The notes under the pieces: generated by a model | Databases searched by the model: none | What the model saw: the letters and a program-made list of their open reading frames with translations, nothing else | What the model was told of the DNA's origin: nothing | Shown: positions 8,891 to 18,722 of the stretch, one piece after another | Layout: each line of letters begins with the position of its first letter | How positions within the stretch are numbered: position 1 is the first letter of the stretch | Made by a program: the position numbers and the translations under genes | NCBI GenBank assembly: GCA_963789825.1 | Contig: CAWBME010000010.1 | Coordinates: 136,746 to 200,745, forward strand | From: PFL42 sp963789825 | GTDB taxonomy: Bacteria > Chloroflexota > Anaerolineae > Anaerolineales > E44-bin32 | Direction of reading: 5' to 3' | Length of the DNA stretch: 64,000 nucleotides

Positions 8891-10118
8891 CTATTCGTGG
8901 CGCAGGGCTTCCACCGGCTCGAGATCGGAGGCGCGTTTCGCCGGATACAGCCCGAAGAACAGGCCGACGGCAGCCGAGAACAGCGTGGCCAGCAGGATGG
9001 CATTCAAGCTGACGGTCGGGTTGAGCTCTGCGTCGGAGGCAGCGGCGATCGCCCCGACCAGCATCGCCAGACCCCATCCCAGCAGGATCCCGATCAACCC
9101 GCCGATCAGGCTGAGCAGCGAGGATTCGGTCAGGAACTGGAACAGAGATGTCCCGCTTGCGGGCCCCGACCGCCTTGCGCAGCCCGATCTCCCGCGTGCG
9201 CTCGGTGACCGAGACCAGCATGATATTCATGATTCCGATGCCGCCCACCAGCAGCGAGATGGCAGCGATCCCGCCCAGGAAGATGGTCAGCACGCCGGTG
9301 ATGCTTTGGGCGGTGTCGATGAAATCACGCTGGGTGAAGACGGTGAAGTCGTCGACCCCGATCGGCGTGCGATGGCGCAGGCGCAGGATGGTCGAGATCT
9401 CCTCCGACGCCTGATCGACCGCATCGGCGCTGATCGCCTGAGCGATGATCATGTCCACCTGATCGCGGTCCCGGCTGAACAGCCGGGTCTGGGCGGTGGT
9501 CAGCGGCAGGAAGACCTGGTCGTCCTCATTCGAGAAGCCGGATCCTCCTTTGGCGGCGGTGACGCCGAGGATGCGGAACGGTTGGCCCTCGATGCGCACG
9601 GTCTCGCCGACCACGCCCTCGCGCCGGCCGAAGAGCGTCTCAACCGTGTCCGGGGCGAGGACGGCCACTGCCGCCCGCCCAAGCATGTGCTCCTCGGTGA
9701 TGAAGGAGCCCTCGGCCATTTCGACATTGCGCACCGGAGCGTATTCGGGCGTCACCCCCAGCGCCTGGGTGACTGTGCTCTCGCCGCCGAAGGCCGTCGA
9801 GACGGTGCCCATCAGCATCGGGGCAACCCCGACGACTGAGGGTGCGGCAAACGGGTCAGCCAGCGCTTCGGAATCGGCCAGCGTCAGGTGATCGCGCACC
9901 CGGACTTCCTGATCCTGATTGCGCATGACGAAGAGCAAATTCGTGCCAATGTCGCTGATCGATCCGGTGATCGTGGCTTGCGCACCCTGGCCGATGGCCA
10001 GCAGGGCAATGACGGCGCCGACGCCGATCACGATCCCGAGCACGGTCAGGCCCGAACGCATCTTGTTGCTGGCCAGGCTCTCCAGCGCCTCGATGATGCT
10101 TTGCTTCAGCATGTCCAT
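8891..10118 (-). CDS. MacB/FtsX-type ABC permease (frameshift)
   Basis: Membrane component of a MacB-type (ABC3) export system. The N-terminal helix KMRSGLTVLGIVIGVGAVIAL, a roughly 220-residue extracytoplasmic MacB core, and the helix pair around LVGGIGIMNIMLVSVTERTR with the coupling motif EIGLRKAVGA are visible. After VGARKRDI the frame is lost. The continuation (TESSL ... LFFGLYPAKRASDLEPVEALRHE) is in another frame down to TAG at 8891, and removing one T near 9146 restores RDILFQFLTE. Start 10118 or 10112 follows a GGGGGGA tract. It sits last in an adaptor-ATPase-permease operon. Confidence 0.85.
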
Positions 10119-10222
10119 TCCCCCCAAACCGCGGCGCGCCGGGCGCGATCGAGCCCCAGCCCACGCCGGCCGCGGCTGTGCCCTGCGGCGCGCAAGCCCC
10201 AGTGCATTCTCACGCCGGCGCC

Positions 10223-10909
10223 TCAGACATCGGCCTCAACTCGCCCATCACGGATGTGGATGATCCGCTGCGTGCGGCGGGCGATCTCCGGATCGTGGGT
10301 GACGAAGATCAGCGTTGTGCCCCGGTCGTGGTTCAAGCCCAGCAGGATGCGCATCACCTCTTCGCCGGACTTGCTGTCCAGATTGCCGGTCGGCTCGTCG
10401 GCCAGAATGATCGCCGGGTCGTTGACCAACGCCCGGGCGATGGCCACCCGCTGCTGCTGTCCGCCGGAAAGCTCGTTCGGGCGGTGGCGCATGCGATCGC
10501 CCAGTCCGACGGCCTCGAGCGCAGCCACGGCGCGCTCCCGCCGCGTGCCATTCACGCCCGAGTAGCGCATTGGCAGTTCGACGTTCGCCAACGCACTCTG
10601 CCGGCCGAGCAGGTTGAAGGATTGGAAGATGAAGCCGATCCGACGGCCCCGGATTTCGGCCAGATCATCGTCCTTCAGATCCGAGACCAGCTTGTCCTCC
10701 AACCAGTAGCTGCCGGCGGTCGGTCGGTCGAGGCAGCCGAGCAAGTTCATCAGCGTGCTCTTGCCCGAGCCCGACGGGCCCATGATCGACAGCACCTCGC
10801 CGCCCAAGACCGAGAGCGAGACGCCGCACAGCGCAGGCACCTCGATCTTGCCCATCAGGTAGGTCTTGCTCAGCCCCTCGGCTCGGATGACCTGAGCGGT
10901 CGGCGCCAT
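10223..10909 (-). CDS. MacB/LolD-type ABC transporter ATPase
   Basis: A stand-alone ATPase of 228 aa, the usual length for the LolD/MacB/FtsE class. Walker A GPSGSGKST, Q-loop FIFQSFNLL, signature LSGGQQQRVAIARAL, Walker B IILADEPTGNLD and switch VTHDPE are all canonical. It begins 1 nt after the adaptor gene ends and precedes the permease by about 100 nt. The three genes would form a tripartite-like exporter in which this subunit powers extrusion. Substrate unknown. Confidence 0.93.
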   Translation of the reverse strand: MAPTAQVIRAEGLSKTYLMGKIEVPALCGVSLSVLGGEVLSIMGPSGSGKSTLMNLLGCLDRPTAGSYWLEDKLVSDLKDDDLAEIRGRRIGFIFQSFNLLGRQSALANVELPMRYSGVNGTRRERAVAALEAVGLGDRMRHRPNELSGGQQQRVAIARALVNDPAIILADEPTGNLDSKSGEEVMRILLGLNHDRGTTLIFVTHDPEIARRTQRIIHIRDGRVEADV

Positions 10910-10910
10910 C

Positions 10911-12314
10911 TCAGTTGCCCATCATGAACGGCGGGCCGTTCTGTCCGAAGGTCGTCGGCGGATTCAGCACGATTAGATCGCCCGGCTGCAGCTCGCCCAC
11001 CAGGATCTCACTCAGCGTATCGGACGATGCACCCAGGGTGACCTCCACCGGGGAAGGCGCGCCGTCTCGCAGTACGTACACCACCCGCTTCCCGTCCTGC
11101 AGGCGCACGGCCCGATTGGGCACAAGCAGGACGTCCTTGATCTCACTGACCACGATATTGACCGCCGCCGTCATCCCCGGCCGCACCGCCTCGTCCGGCT
11201 CAACCAGGCGAACGGTGACTGGAAAGCTGACCACGCCCTGGATCAACTCGCCGATCAGGCCGATCTCCGTGACCTCTCCGCCATAGGTGTTCTCTGGAAT
11301 CCCGTCAAAGACCACCGTCACCGGTTGGCCTACCGCGACCCGGTTGATATCGATCTCGGACAGGCTGATGTCCACCAGCATTTGGCTCAAGTCAGCCAAG
11401 CCGAAGCCCGGCAACCCGGGCGAGACTTGATCGCCGGGTTTGACTTCGACCGAGGTCACCTGCCCGGCGAACGGCGCCGCGATCTGAGCCATCTCTGCCG
11501 TCGATTGCGCCGCGGCCACGCGCGCCTTGGCGGCGACGATGTCGGCGGCATCCGCTCCGTCCTTCAGGCGGTCCCACTCACGCTCGGCGTCTCCCAGGCT
11601 CGCCTGAGCCTGCGCCACTTCGGCGTCGAGCAGCGCCTGGTCAATCGGCGAGGGGCGTCCGGTGTACCAGTTCAGGGCGCGCTTCGTGGAATCCAAGTGC
11701 TGCTGTGCCTGCGCCACCATTTCGAGTGCGGCCGCCTTGTTGGAGTCCTCCCACGGGTCTCCCGGCACACGGCCGTAGGCCGAATTCGCGTTCTCCAGTG
11801 ACTGCTCGGCAAGCACCAACCTCGCCCGCGCCAGATCCAGCGTGGCGGCGCTGGCGCGGTAGCCTTCCTGGCGGACGCGCCACTTGTACTCGGCGTCCTT
11901 CAGCGCGTCCTGCGCCTGCGCCAACGCCAGCTGGGCTTGGGCCTGCGGCGACCCCGACTGCAGCAAGTGGTCCAGCGCTCGTTGCGCCTCGACCAAATCC
12001 GCCTGAGCGGCGATCACCGATGCCGGGATCGAAGTCTGACGCAGCCTCGCCAACACCTGGTCGACCTCAACCCGTTCGCCGACCTGCACGGTCACCTCTT
12101 CGACCGTACCGCTGGTCTCAAACTGCAGGCTGGCCGCTTGATTCGGACGGACAGTTCCCGTCGCGCCCACGACCGCCGTTAGATTGCCCCGCTCGGCCGG
12201 CTGAGTCTGTAGATCCTCAGCCTGCGTCGGGCGCGAGGTGCAGGCCTGGACCAGGGCGGCCGCTGCCAGCAGCGTCAACATCATTGGGGTGAGTTTGCGG
12301 GAGATGGTACGCAT
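10911..12314 (-). CDS. Lipoprotein adaptor subunit (HlyD/MacA family)
   Basis: Membrane-fusion/adaptor protein of the export system encoded downstream. The signal peptide ends in a lipobox (LVQAC), so the protein is probably lipid-anchored on the outer face. Next come a biotinyl-lipoyl-like half (ETSGTVEEVTVQVGERVEV), a long Gln/Ala-rich coiled-coil hairpin (about residues 100-260), the second lipoyl half (APFAGQVTSVEVKPGDQVS) and a beta-barrel plus membrane-proximal domain. Start: ATG 12314 (MRTIS) has AAAGGG 6 nt upstream, whereas the in-frame ATG at 12329 lacks one. Order adaptor-ATPase-permease with near-zero spacing indicates one operon. Confidence 0.9.
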   Translation of the reverse strand: MRTISRKLTPMMLTLLAAAALVQACTSRPTQAEDLQTQPAERGNLTAVVGATGTVRPNQAASLQFETSGTVEEVTVQVGERVEVDQVLARLRQTSIPASVIAAQADLVEAQRALDHLLQSGSPQAQAQLALAQAQDALKDAEYKWRVRQEGYRASAATLDLARARLVLAEQSLENANSAYGRVPGDPWEDSNKAAALEMVAQAQQHLDSTKRALNWYTGRPSPIDQALLDAEVAQAQASLGDAEREWDRLKDGADAADIVAAKARVAAAQSTAEMAQIAAPFAGQVTSVEVKPGDQVSPGLPGFGLADLSQMLVDISLSEIDINRVAVGQPVTVVFDGIPENTYGGEVTEIGLIGELIQGVVSFPVTVRLVEPDEAVRPGMTAAVNIVVSEIKDVLLVPNRAVRLQDGKRVVYVLRDGAPSPVEVTLGASSDTLSEILVGELQPGDLIVLNPPTTFGQNGPPFMMGN

Positions 12315-12726
12315 ACGTTGCCCTTTCATCGCCGTTCACTTCAGCTTGGTGCAAACGAGTGAACGGGGTGTGAATTTCTCGTGCAGTCCGTACAGGCCGA
12401 TCCCTCTCGCTGCCGCAAATCGAGGTTGCGACCCTGGGGGGGGTGGAGCCAGCCCCGGTCCGAATGGCCCGGGCGAAGCAGAAGGATACCATGCCCCCGC
12501 CGGCGCGCAGGTTAACCTCGGATGAGCCGAGCGGCGGCGTCGCCACCTGGCCGCCCGCCGGGTAGCACTCGCACCCCCCGGCGCTTCGAAACCAGGCGTG
12601 AAGGCCCTTCTTGGGCTGGTCCTGCGCCCGGACATGACGACTTTCCGCCCGCAGCGTGACATCTTGGACTGATACTGTCCTACTTCGGTGCATATCATCT
12701 GTACAAGCGGTCCGGGAGGGGCGGCA
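12315..12726. other. Divergent intergenic region, no gene recognised
   Basis: About 410 bp between the divergent adaptor (minus) and GltD-like (plus) genes. It must hold both promoters, but I see no strong pair of hexamers. TATCAT at 12693-12698 is a weak -10 candidate for the plus-strand gene. Confidence 0.3.
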
Positions 12727-14157
12727 ATGCAGTCGATTCCAGGTGAGGACCTCGTGCTTGACCGTAAAGGGCGCATGCGCATCCCGCTGGTGGACATCGT
12801 GGCCAGGCCGGTCGAGGAGCGGGTCGCCGACTTTCAAGCGACCTTCCTGCCGCTGACCGAGGAACAGGCACGCCAGGCGGCCGAACGCTGCATCCACTGC
12901 CCGGACCCGGCGCCGTGCTACCAGGCCTGTCCGGTCCACAACGACATCCCCTCGGCGATGTGGCTGATCGAGCAAGGCGATTTCGTGGGCGCGGCCGAGA
13001 TCTACCGGCAGACGAGCTCGCTGCCTGAGGTGTGCGGCCTGGTATGCCCTCACGAAGCCTTGTGCCAAGGGTCGTGTGTCCGCAACAAGCGCGAGGAGCC
13101 GGTGCTGACCGGCGCGCTGGAGGCCTTCGTCACTGCCTATCAACGGGCCAACGGCGGCGTGAAGATCCAGGTCGGCGCACCGACGGGGAAGAAAGTTGCC
13201 TGCATCGGCGCCGGCCCATCAAGCCTGGCCTGCGCCGAGTTGTTGGTGCGCGAAGGGCACGCCGTGACGATCTTCGAGGCCCTGCCCTACCCCGGCGGGC
13301 TGCTGATCTACGGCATCCCGAACTTCAAGCTGCCCAAGGAAATCGTGATGGCCCGTCTGGAGGACTACCGCAACGCGGGCATCGAGTTCGTCACGGGCGT
13401 GCGCATCGGCAAGGACAAGACGATTGATGACTTGTTCACCGAAGGCTACCACGCTGTGTACATCGGCGTCGGCACCGGCGTGGATGCCACGCTCGACGCC
13501 CCTGGCGCAGATCTTCCCGGCGTCTATCTGGCCACCGATTTCCTGATCCGGACCAACGTCGACCCTGCGCTGCTCCCAGAAGAAAAGAAAGAAGTGCCGG
13601 GGATCGGCCGCCGGGTAGTGGTGATCGGCGGCGGCGATACTGCCTCCGACTGCCTGCGCACCGCACTGCGCATGGGCGCCGAGCAGGTCACCTGCCTATA
13701 CCGCCGGACCGAGGCGGAGATGCCGGGAGGCAAGAAGGATCGCGAGCTGGCGCGCCAGGAGGGGGCCAAGTATCGCTTCCTGACTCAGCCAGTGCGCTTC
13801 ATCGCCGGTGCGGACGGACGGCTGGGTGCAGTCGAATGCCTGCAGTGCGAGCTCGGCGAACCCGATTCGAGCGGCCGGCGCCGGCCGGTCCCAATCGAAG
13901 GCTCGAACTTCACCGTGTCGGCCGACACCGCCATCCTGGCCCTGGGCTACTGGCCGGATCCGATCGTCGGCAAGACGACGCCGGACCTGACGACCGACAA
14001 GTGTGGACAGATCACGGCCGACAAGCAGACCGGCGCCACCTCGAAGCCCGGCGTGTTTGCCGGCGGCGATGCCGTCACCGGCCCCGACCTGGTGGTCACC
14101 GCCATGGCCGGCGGGCGCCGCGCGGCTGCTGCGATCATGGACTACCTGAAGGGCTGA
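12727..14157 (+). CDS. GltD-like NAD(P)-dependent oxidoreductase
   Basis: FAD/NAD(P) oxidoreductase of the glutamate synthase small-subunit family. The N-terminal domain carries two cysteine clusters for [4Fe-4S] centres (CIHCPDPAPCYQACP and CGLVCPHEALCQGSC). Next come the FAD-binding GAGPSSLACAELL, the GGLLIYGIPNFKLPK block, the NADPH-binding GGGDTASDC and a C-terminal GVFAGGDAVTGP. It is 476 aa from ATG 12727, which has GGAGGGG about 6 nt upstream. No glutamate synthase large subunit lies nearby, so it could serve another enzyme (for example NfnB- or PreT-like electron transfer). The family is certain, the partner is not. Confidence 0.88.
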   Translation: MQSIPGEDLVLDRKGRMRIPLVDIVARPVEERVADFQATFLPLTEEQARQAAERCIHCPDPAPCYQACPVHNDIPSAMWLIEQGDFVGAAEIYRQTSSLPEVCGLVCPHEALCQGSCVRNKREEPVLTGALEAFVTAYQRANGGVKIQVGAPTGKKVACIGAGPSSLACAELLVREGHAVTIFEALPYPGGLLIYGIPNFKLPKEIVMARLEDYRNAGIEFVTGVRIGKDKTIDDLFTEGYHAVYIGVGTGVDATLDAPGADLPGVYLATDFLIRTNVDPALLPEEKKEVPGIGRRVVVIGGGDTASDCLRTALRMGAEQVTCLYRRTEAEMPGGKKDRELARQEGAKYRFLTQPVRFIAGADGRLGAVECLQCELGEPDSSGRRRPVPIEGSNFTVSADTAILALGYWPDPIVGKTTPDLTTDKCGQITADKQTGATSKPGVFAGGDAVTGPDLVVTAMAGGRRAAAAIMDYLKG

Positions 14158-14190
14158 TCCGGTTTGCCCGGCACTCTTCCGTGAACGACA

Positions 14191-14217
14191 ATCCGCCTCC
14201 GAGGTTCGGAGGCGGAT
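14191..14217 (+). terminator. Hairpin terminator candidate
   Basis: A perfect 12-bp stem (ATCCGCCTCCGA / TCGGAGGCGGAT) with a 3-nt loop, 33 nt after the GltD-like stop. No T-run follows. Confidence 0.5.
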
Positions 14218-14250
14218 GGCTTTCCGGGCCTGCAGGAGACGGACCGGCCG

Positions 14251-15300
14251 ATGTCTGACCCGGTGGATCTCGCCCAGTCCATCAAGGTGGCCTGCGCCGG
14301 CCTGGGGTTCGACCTGGCCGGCATCGCCCATCCCGGGGCCGTGCGGCATCACGACGTCTACCGCTCATGGGTGTCCGCCGGCTATCACGGGACGATGGGC
14401 TACCTGGCCACGGAGCGGGCAGTGGCCGCGCGCCGCGATCCTCGGGAAGCCTTCCCCTTCTGCCGCTCGGTCCTGGTCGTGGCCGCCAACCATGCGCCCA
14501 CACCACGCACGCAACGCACACCCTGGCAGATGGACATCGCCGGCTATGCCCTGGGACAGGACTACCACCGGGTGCTCGGCGCGCGGCTGCGCCGGCTGAT
14601 GGCCGACTTGGAGGCGCATGCCGGGAGACCCATTCGCCATCGGGTGTACACGGACACCGGGCCCTTGCTCGAACGCGAGCTTGCCCGGCAGGCAGGGCTG
14701 GGCTGGATCGGGCGCAACTCCTGCTTGATCCATCCGCAACTGGGTTCGTACCTCTTCCTGGCCGAGGTGCTGCTCGATCTGGACCTGCCGCCCGATCGGC
14801 CCTTCCCCTCCGATCACTGCGGCTCCTGCCGTCGCTGCCTGGAGGCTTGCCCAACCGGCTGCATCCTGCCGGACCGCACCCTGGACGCCCGGCGCTGTAT
14901 CTCGTACCTGACGATTGAGCTGCGTGGCCGGATTCCGGTCGAACTGCGCCGTGCAATTGGGAGCTGGGGGTTCGGCTGCGACATCTGTCAGCAGGTCTGC
15001 CCATGGAATCTGCGCTTCGCCGCGCCGACCCAGGACCCGGAGTTCCAGCCCCGGCCGCTGCTGCGCTCGCCGAGGGCGGTCGACCTGCTTCGTCTGTTGC
15101 CCGAGGAATTCGAACCGATGCTGCGGCACAGCCCACTCAAGCGGGCACGGCGCAGCGGGCTGCTGCGCAATGCGGCCATCGTCGCCGCCAATCTTCAGGA
15201 CCCGCAGGCTCCAGCGGATCTGATGGCCGTGCTCGAGGGCGAGACCGATCCGGACGTGCGCGAGGCCGTCAACTGGGCCCTGGCCCAATTCACCACCTGA
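14251..15300 (+). CDS. queG: Epoxyqueuosine reductase
   Basis: Catalyses the last step of queuosine synthesis in tRNA, reducing epoxyqueuosine with a cobalamin cofactor and two [4Fe-4S] clusters. The N-terminal domain has the family pattern YHGTMGYLA and the RHRVYTDTGPLLERELA block, where the conserved Asp in VYTDTGP fits the known catalytic acid. The ferredoxin part has CGSCRRCLEACP and CDICQQVCPWN. The C-terminus has a short HEAT-like tail. Length 349 aa is typical. It is bounded by hairpins on both sides, so it may be transcribed alone. Confidence 0.95.
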   Translation: MSDPVDLAQSIKVACAGLGFDLAGIAHPGAVRHHDVYRSWVSAGYHGTMGYLATERAVAARRDPREAFPFCRSVLVVAANHAPTPRTQRTPWQMDIAGYALGQDYHRVLGARLRRLMADLEAHAGRPIRHRVYTDTGPLLERELARQAGLGWIGRNSCLIHPQLGSYLFLAEVLLDLDLPPDRPFPSDHCGSCRRCLEACPTGCILPDRTLDARRCISYLTIELRGRIPVELRRAIGSWGFGCDICQQVCPWNLRFAAPTQDPEFQPRPLLRSPRAVDLLRLLPEEFEPMLRHSPLKRARRSGLLRNAAIVAANLQDPQAPADLMAVLEGETDPDVREAVNWALAQFTT

Positions 15301-15352
15301 CCCACACCGGCGCCCGACCTCCATCCACCCCCAGGCAGCGCCCAACATGCAA

Positions 15353-15377
15353 CCAAGGTGGGGTAACCCCACCTTGG
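15353..15377. terminator. Bidirectional hairpin between queG and the LysM gene
   Basis: A perfect 11-bp stem (CCAAGGTGGGG / CCCCACCTTGG) with loop TAA, placed between convergent stops. Confidence 0.65.
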
Positions 15378-15383
15378 CCAATG

Positions 15384-16115
15384 TCACTTCAGGTTGGGAA
15401 GTGCAGCCCGCAGGTGCGCTACGGGCACGCGCGTCCCCGTGGGTGATCCGACCGGCCCCGGCACCGTGGGCGTTGGCGTGGCGATGTTCACCAGTACGAT
15501 CAGCCTGCTGCCCACGAACAGGACACCTGTCACCTGGATCTTGTTCTCCAGGGCGATGGCCTCGGCGGTGCTGTTGAACTTGGCCGCGATCGACACCAGC
15601 GTGTCGCCGGTCTTGACCACATACTCGATCCGCGAGCCGCGCGGCAGCCCGGTGGGCACCGCGGTCTCGGTCGGCAATTCAGAATCTGCCGGCGGGATCA
15701 GCAGCTTGGAGCCCACCCCGATGTTGTTGGGATCGGTCAGGCTGTTGAAGGAGATCAGCAGGTCCATCGTCACGCCGAACTTCTCGGCGATGGAGAACAG
15801 GGTGTCGTTGGCCTCAACCGTGTACTCCGTCGGACCGGAGGGAGTCGGGGTGAGGCTTGGCTCCGGGGTGTTGGTGATCGTCGGCGTCTCGGTCGGCGGC
15901 GGGGGAGTCGGCGTCACGGTCGGGGTCGGTGTGCGGCTCGCCAGGAAGGCTGGCATGGCCGGTGGATTCTCCCCCGTCAGCCACAGCACGACCAGGAACA
16001 GTCCCACCACCAGGAGCACAACGGCCATGCCGCCGACGATGAGCGGGAAGAGCCGATTGCGCCGTCGGCGGTACGAATTGATCACATCGCCAGCGTTCGG
16101 GTCACTCTCGGGCAT
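15384..16115 (-). CDS. Membrane-anchored protein with two LysM domains
   Basis: A short cytoplasmic Arg-rich N-terminus is followed by one transmembrane helix (about residues 24-47), a Thr/Pro-rich linker (TPTPTVTPTPPPPTETPT) and two LysM repeats (YTVEANDTLFSIAEKFGV and YVVKTGDTLVSIAAKFNS). LysM binds N-acetylglucosamine-containing polymers, so a cell-envelope location is likely. The linker style is typical of Chloroflexota surface proteins. Start ATG 16115 has GGAGAGG upstream. No catalytic domain is present, so it is probably a wall-binding or scaffolding protein. Confidence 0.85.
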   Translation of the reverse strand: MPESDPNAGDVINSYRRRRNRLFPLIVGGMAVVLLVVGLFLVVLWLTGENPPAMPAFLASRTPTPTVTPTPPPPTETPTITNTPEPSLTPTPSGPTEYTVEANDTLFSIAEKFGVTMDLLISFNSLTDPNNIGVGSKLLIPPADSELPTETAVPTGLPRGSRIEYVVKTGDTLVSIAAKFNSTAEAIALENKIQVTGVLFVGSRLIVLVNIATPTPTVPGPVGSPTGTRVPVAHLRAALPNLK

Positions 16116-16208
16116 GTTGTCCTCTCCCCTCGATGGAGGCACGGGCGCCCAGCCCACCGTTCGCCTGCATTCTAAACCGGTTTGTCGCTCCCGGTTTCGT
16201 GGTCCGGC

Positions 16209-17117
16209 CTACCAACCATTCGTTACATATGTCAACAAGCTCGGAATGGCGGCGAGCCATGCGTCTGCGCTGTGCCCGCCGGGAACAATCGCTAGCTCGA
16301 CGGGCTTGCCACGGGTCTGGAGAACTGCGGCCAACTCCTCGCTCTTCGGGCGCGCCCAATCCTCGGCGCCTGCGGCCAGATAGAAGCGCTCGGGCAGCGG
16401 GGCGGTTCCTGCGGCCAGAACCAGCGGGTCGTACTCTGGCGGAGCGAGGTTGACGGAGAGCGCCGGGCTGAGGGCGGCGACGACGGCAAAGACCTCCGGA
16501 TGGCGCATGCCGATCTCAAGCGACCACACCCCTCCACGCGAGATTCCGGCGATGGCCCGCCGCTCGGGCAAGATCGCCACCGGGTACTTGGCTTCGACCG
16601 CCGGCAGCAGACCCTGCAGCATCTCCGCCTCATACGACCCGGCCCCGCCGCTCTTAGGGCCCCGGAAGAGCGGCTCAGGCAGACGCGGCATCACCAGGGC
16701 GAAGGGAGGGGCCTGGTCGGCCTGGATCCAACTCTCGACCATCTCGTCCATTCCCAGGGCGTCCCAGTGCAATTCATCGAACGGGTAGCCGTGGAATAGG
16801 TACAACACCGGCAGCCGCTCACCCGCCGTCGCGGCGCATGCCGGCAGGTAGATGCGGAAGGGTACCTCTCCCTCAACTAGCATTCCCGGATAGTGATCCT
16901 CGAGCACCTGTCCGGTCGTCTCGCCGCAGGCTGGGGTCGGCGTGGCGGCAGGCGTCGCCGTGGCTGGGAGTGCCGTCACGGTTGCCGTTCGTGTGCCCAG
17001 GGGCGGCAAGGGCGAAGGGGTCGCGGGTGCGGCTGCGAGTCCGCAAGCCGCCAGGGTCAGCAGCCCCGCCACCGCGCTGGCGCCCCAGACCAAGGCCGGC
17101 CGCGTTCTTCGCCTCAT
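16209..17117 (-). CDS. Secreted lipoprotein esterase (alpha/beta hydrolase)
   Basis: A signal peptide ending in LAACG (lipobox) and a Thr/Pro linker lead into a catalytic domain of the putative-esterase family (esterase D/Fes-like). Visible are YLFHGYPFDELHW (oxyanion region), the nucleophile elbow GISRGG and the late His in PGGHSADAW. These give a credible Ser-His catalytic set; the Asp is not assigned with certainty. Substrate unknown. Start ATG 17117 (MRRRTR) gives a clean signal peptide. It is divergent from miaB, separated by about 107 nt. Confidence 0.85.
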   Translation of the reverse strand: MRRRTRPALVWGASAVAGLLTLAACGLAAAPATPSPLPPLGTRTATVTALPATATPAATPTPACGETTGQVLEDHYPGMLVEGEVPFRIYLPACAATAGERLPVLYLFHGYPFDELHWDALGMDEMVESWIQADQAPPFALVMPRLPEPLFRGPKSGGAGSYEAEMLQGLLPAVEAKYPVAILPERRAIAGISRGGVWSLEIGMRHPEVFAVVAALSPALSVNLAPPEYDPLVLAAGTAPLPERFYLAAGAEDWARPKSEELAAVLQTRGKPVELAIVPGGHSADAWLAAIPSLLTYVTNGW

Positions 17118-17211
17118 CGACTCTGCCTCCACGCTGGCCCGCTTGCACACCGGCCAGGGGTGTACCCCATCTTACCAACGCCCAGCGACCGGAATCCGGA
17201 CAGGCCATGGT

Positions 17212-17217
17212 TATAAT
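17212..17217 (+). promoter_or_regulatory. -10 box of miaB, leaderless arrangement
   Basis: TATAAT ends only 7 nt before the miaB ATG at 17225, so the transcript would begin at or next to the start codon. No ribosome site is present, which is consistent with a leaderless mRNA. Confidence 0.55.
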
Positions 17218-17224
17218 CCATGCC

Positions 17225-18613
17225 ATGAAGTATCACATCTGGACCTCGGGCTGCCAGATGAACGTCGCCGACTCCCAGCGCGTGGCCGCCTCGCTCGAGA
17301 GCCTGGGGATGCAGGCCACCGACCGGGCGGAGCAGGCGGACGTCGTGGTGCTCAACACCTGTGTCGTGCGCCAGAGCGCCGAAGACCGCGCCAACGGCCG
17401 GCTGCATGCGCTGCGGCCGCTCAAGGAGCGCCGGCCGGACTTGGTGATCAACCTGATGGGCTGCATGGTGGGCGTCGGGGGCAACCCCGCCCTGCAGCAA
17501 GCCTTTCCATTCGTTGACGTGTTCTCGCCGCCCGCCGACCCTGGCCCACTGCTGGCCTACCTGAACGAGCGCGCCCTGGCCGCCGACATCCGGCGCCATA
17601 CGGAGCAGCGGCACGCCATGATGGACGGTGAGGCCGCTCTTGCCGCCGGCCCTCGCACCGGTGTCACGGCCTTCGTGACCGTCGTCGAGGGCTGCTCGCA
17701 CGCCTGCACCTTCTGCGTCATCCCCTATCGGCGCGGAATCGAGCGCAGCCGGCCTGCGCCGGAGATCGCGGCCGAGGTGCGCGGGCTGGTCGAGCGCGGC
17801 GTGCGCCAGGTCACTCTGCTGGGCCAGATCGTCGATCGCTATGGCCTGGACCTGCCCGAGCCGCATAGCCTGTCGGCGCTGCTCCACGAGCTGCACGCGA
17901 TCGACGGGCTGCAGCGCATCCGCTTCCTCACTTCCCATCCCAACTGGATGACCGAGGAACTCCTCGCAGCGGTGACCGAGCTGCCCAAGGTGTGCGAGCA
18001 CATCGAGGTGCCTGTGCAGGCCGGCGACGATGAAGTGCTGACCCGCATGCGCCGCGGCTACTCCGCCGACGACTACCGCCGGCTGATCGAGCGGATTCGC
18101 ACACAGGTCTCCGGCGTTGCCATCGCCACGGACGTGATCGTCGGCTTCCCCGGCGAGACCGAGGCTCAGTTTCGCAGGACCTACGACCTGCTGGAGGAGT
18201 TGCGGCTGGACGTCGCTCATCTGGCGCGCTACTCCACTCGCCCGGGCACCGTTGCCGCCCGCCGCATGCCGGATGATGTCCCCGAAGTTGAGAAGATGCG
18301 CCGGTTCCGCTTGCTGGAGGATCTGCAGGAGCGCATCGTCGCTTCCATTCACGCCGAGCTGCTTGGCCAGGTCGTCGAGGTGCTGGTCGAGGAAGCCCAG
18401 CGCCCGGGTCACTGGCGCGGCAGGACACGCACCAACAAGCTGGTGTTCTTCAACTCGGATCACGTTTCCCCGGGGGATCTTGTGTCCGTGCGGATCGAGT
18501 GGACCGGCCCCTGGAGTCTGAAGGGCTCACTGGACTCGCTGCCGAATTCCGCCTCCGCGGCGGCGGGGTTGACGCCGGCAGTCAGCCTTCGGCGGCAGGC
18601 CGCTTCGGGCTGA
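17225..18613 (+). CDS. miaB: tRNA methylthiotransferase MiaB-like
   Basis: Radical-SAM methylthiotransferase that adds the 2-methylthio group to N6-isopentenyladenosine-37 of tRNA. The N-terminal UPF0004 domain has its three cluster cysteines (TSGCQMN, NTCVVR, MGCM), the radical-SAM motif is CSHACTFC, and a C-terminal TRAM-like domain ends the protein. Length 463 aa is typical. The frame continues upstream of 17225, but the family N-terminus (MKYHIWTSGCQMN) and the -10 box fix the start there. MiaB is the best fit among MTTases. The related MtaB and RimO have different N-termini. Confidence 0.92.
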   Translation: MKYHIWTSGCQMNVADSQRVAASLESLGMQATDRAEQADVVVLNTCVVRQSAEDRANGRLHALRPLKERRPDLVINLMGCMVGVGGNPALQQAFPFVDVFSPPADPGPLLAYLNERALAADIRRHTEQRHAMMDGEAALAAGPRTGVTAFVTVVEGCSHACTFCVIPYRRGIERSRPAPEIAAEVRGLVERGVRQVTLLGQIVDRYGLDLPEPHSLSALLHELHAIDGLQRIRFLTSHPNWMTEELLAAVTELPKVCEHIEVPVQAGDDEVLTRMRRGYSADDYRRLIERIRTQVSGVAIATDVIVGFPGETEAQFRRTYDLLEELRLDVAHLARYSTRPGTVAARRMPDDVPEVEKMRRFRLLEDLQERIVASIHAELLGQVVEVLVEEAQRPGHWRGRTRTNKLVFFNSDHVSPGDLVSVRIEWTGPWSLKGSLDSLPNSASAAAGLTPAVSLRRQAASG

Positions 18614-18722
18614 CGACGCTCCAGCGCGATACTATGCGCTCAGCAAGGCAATGGCTCGATTCTGTCAAGGCAGATGGCGCCCGATGGCCGACGCCACCCG
18701 CCCACATGGGCAAGGAGCATGC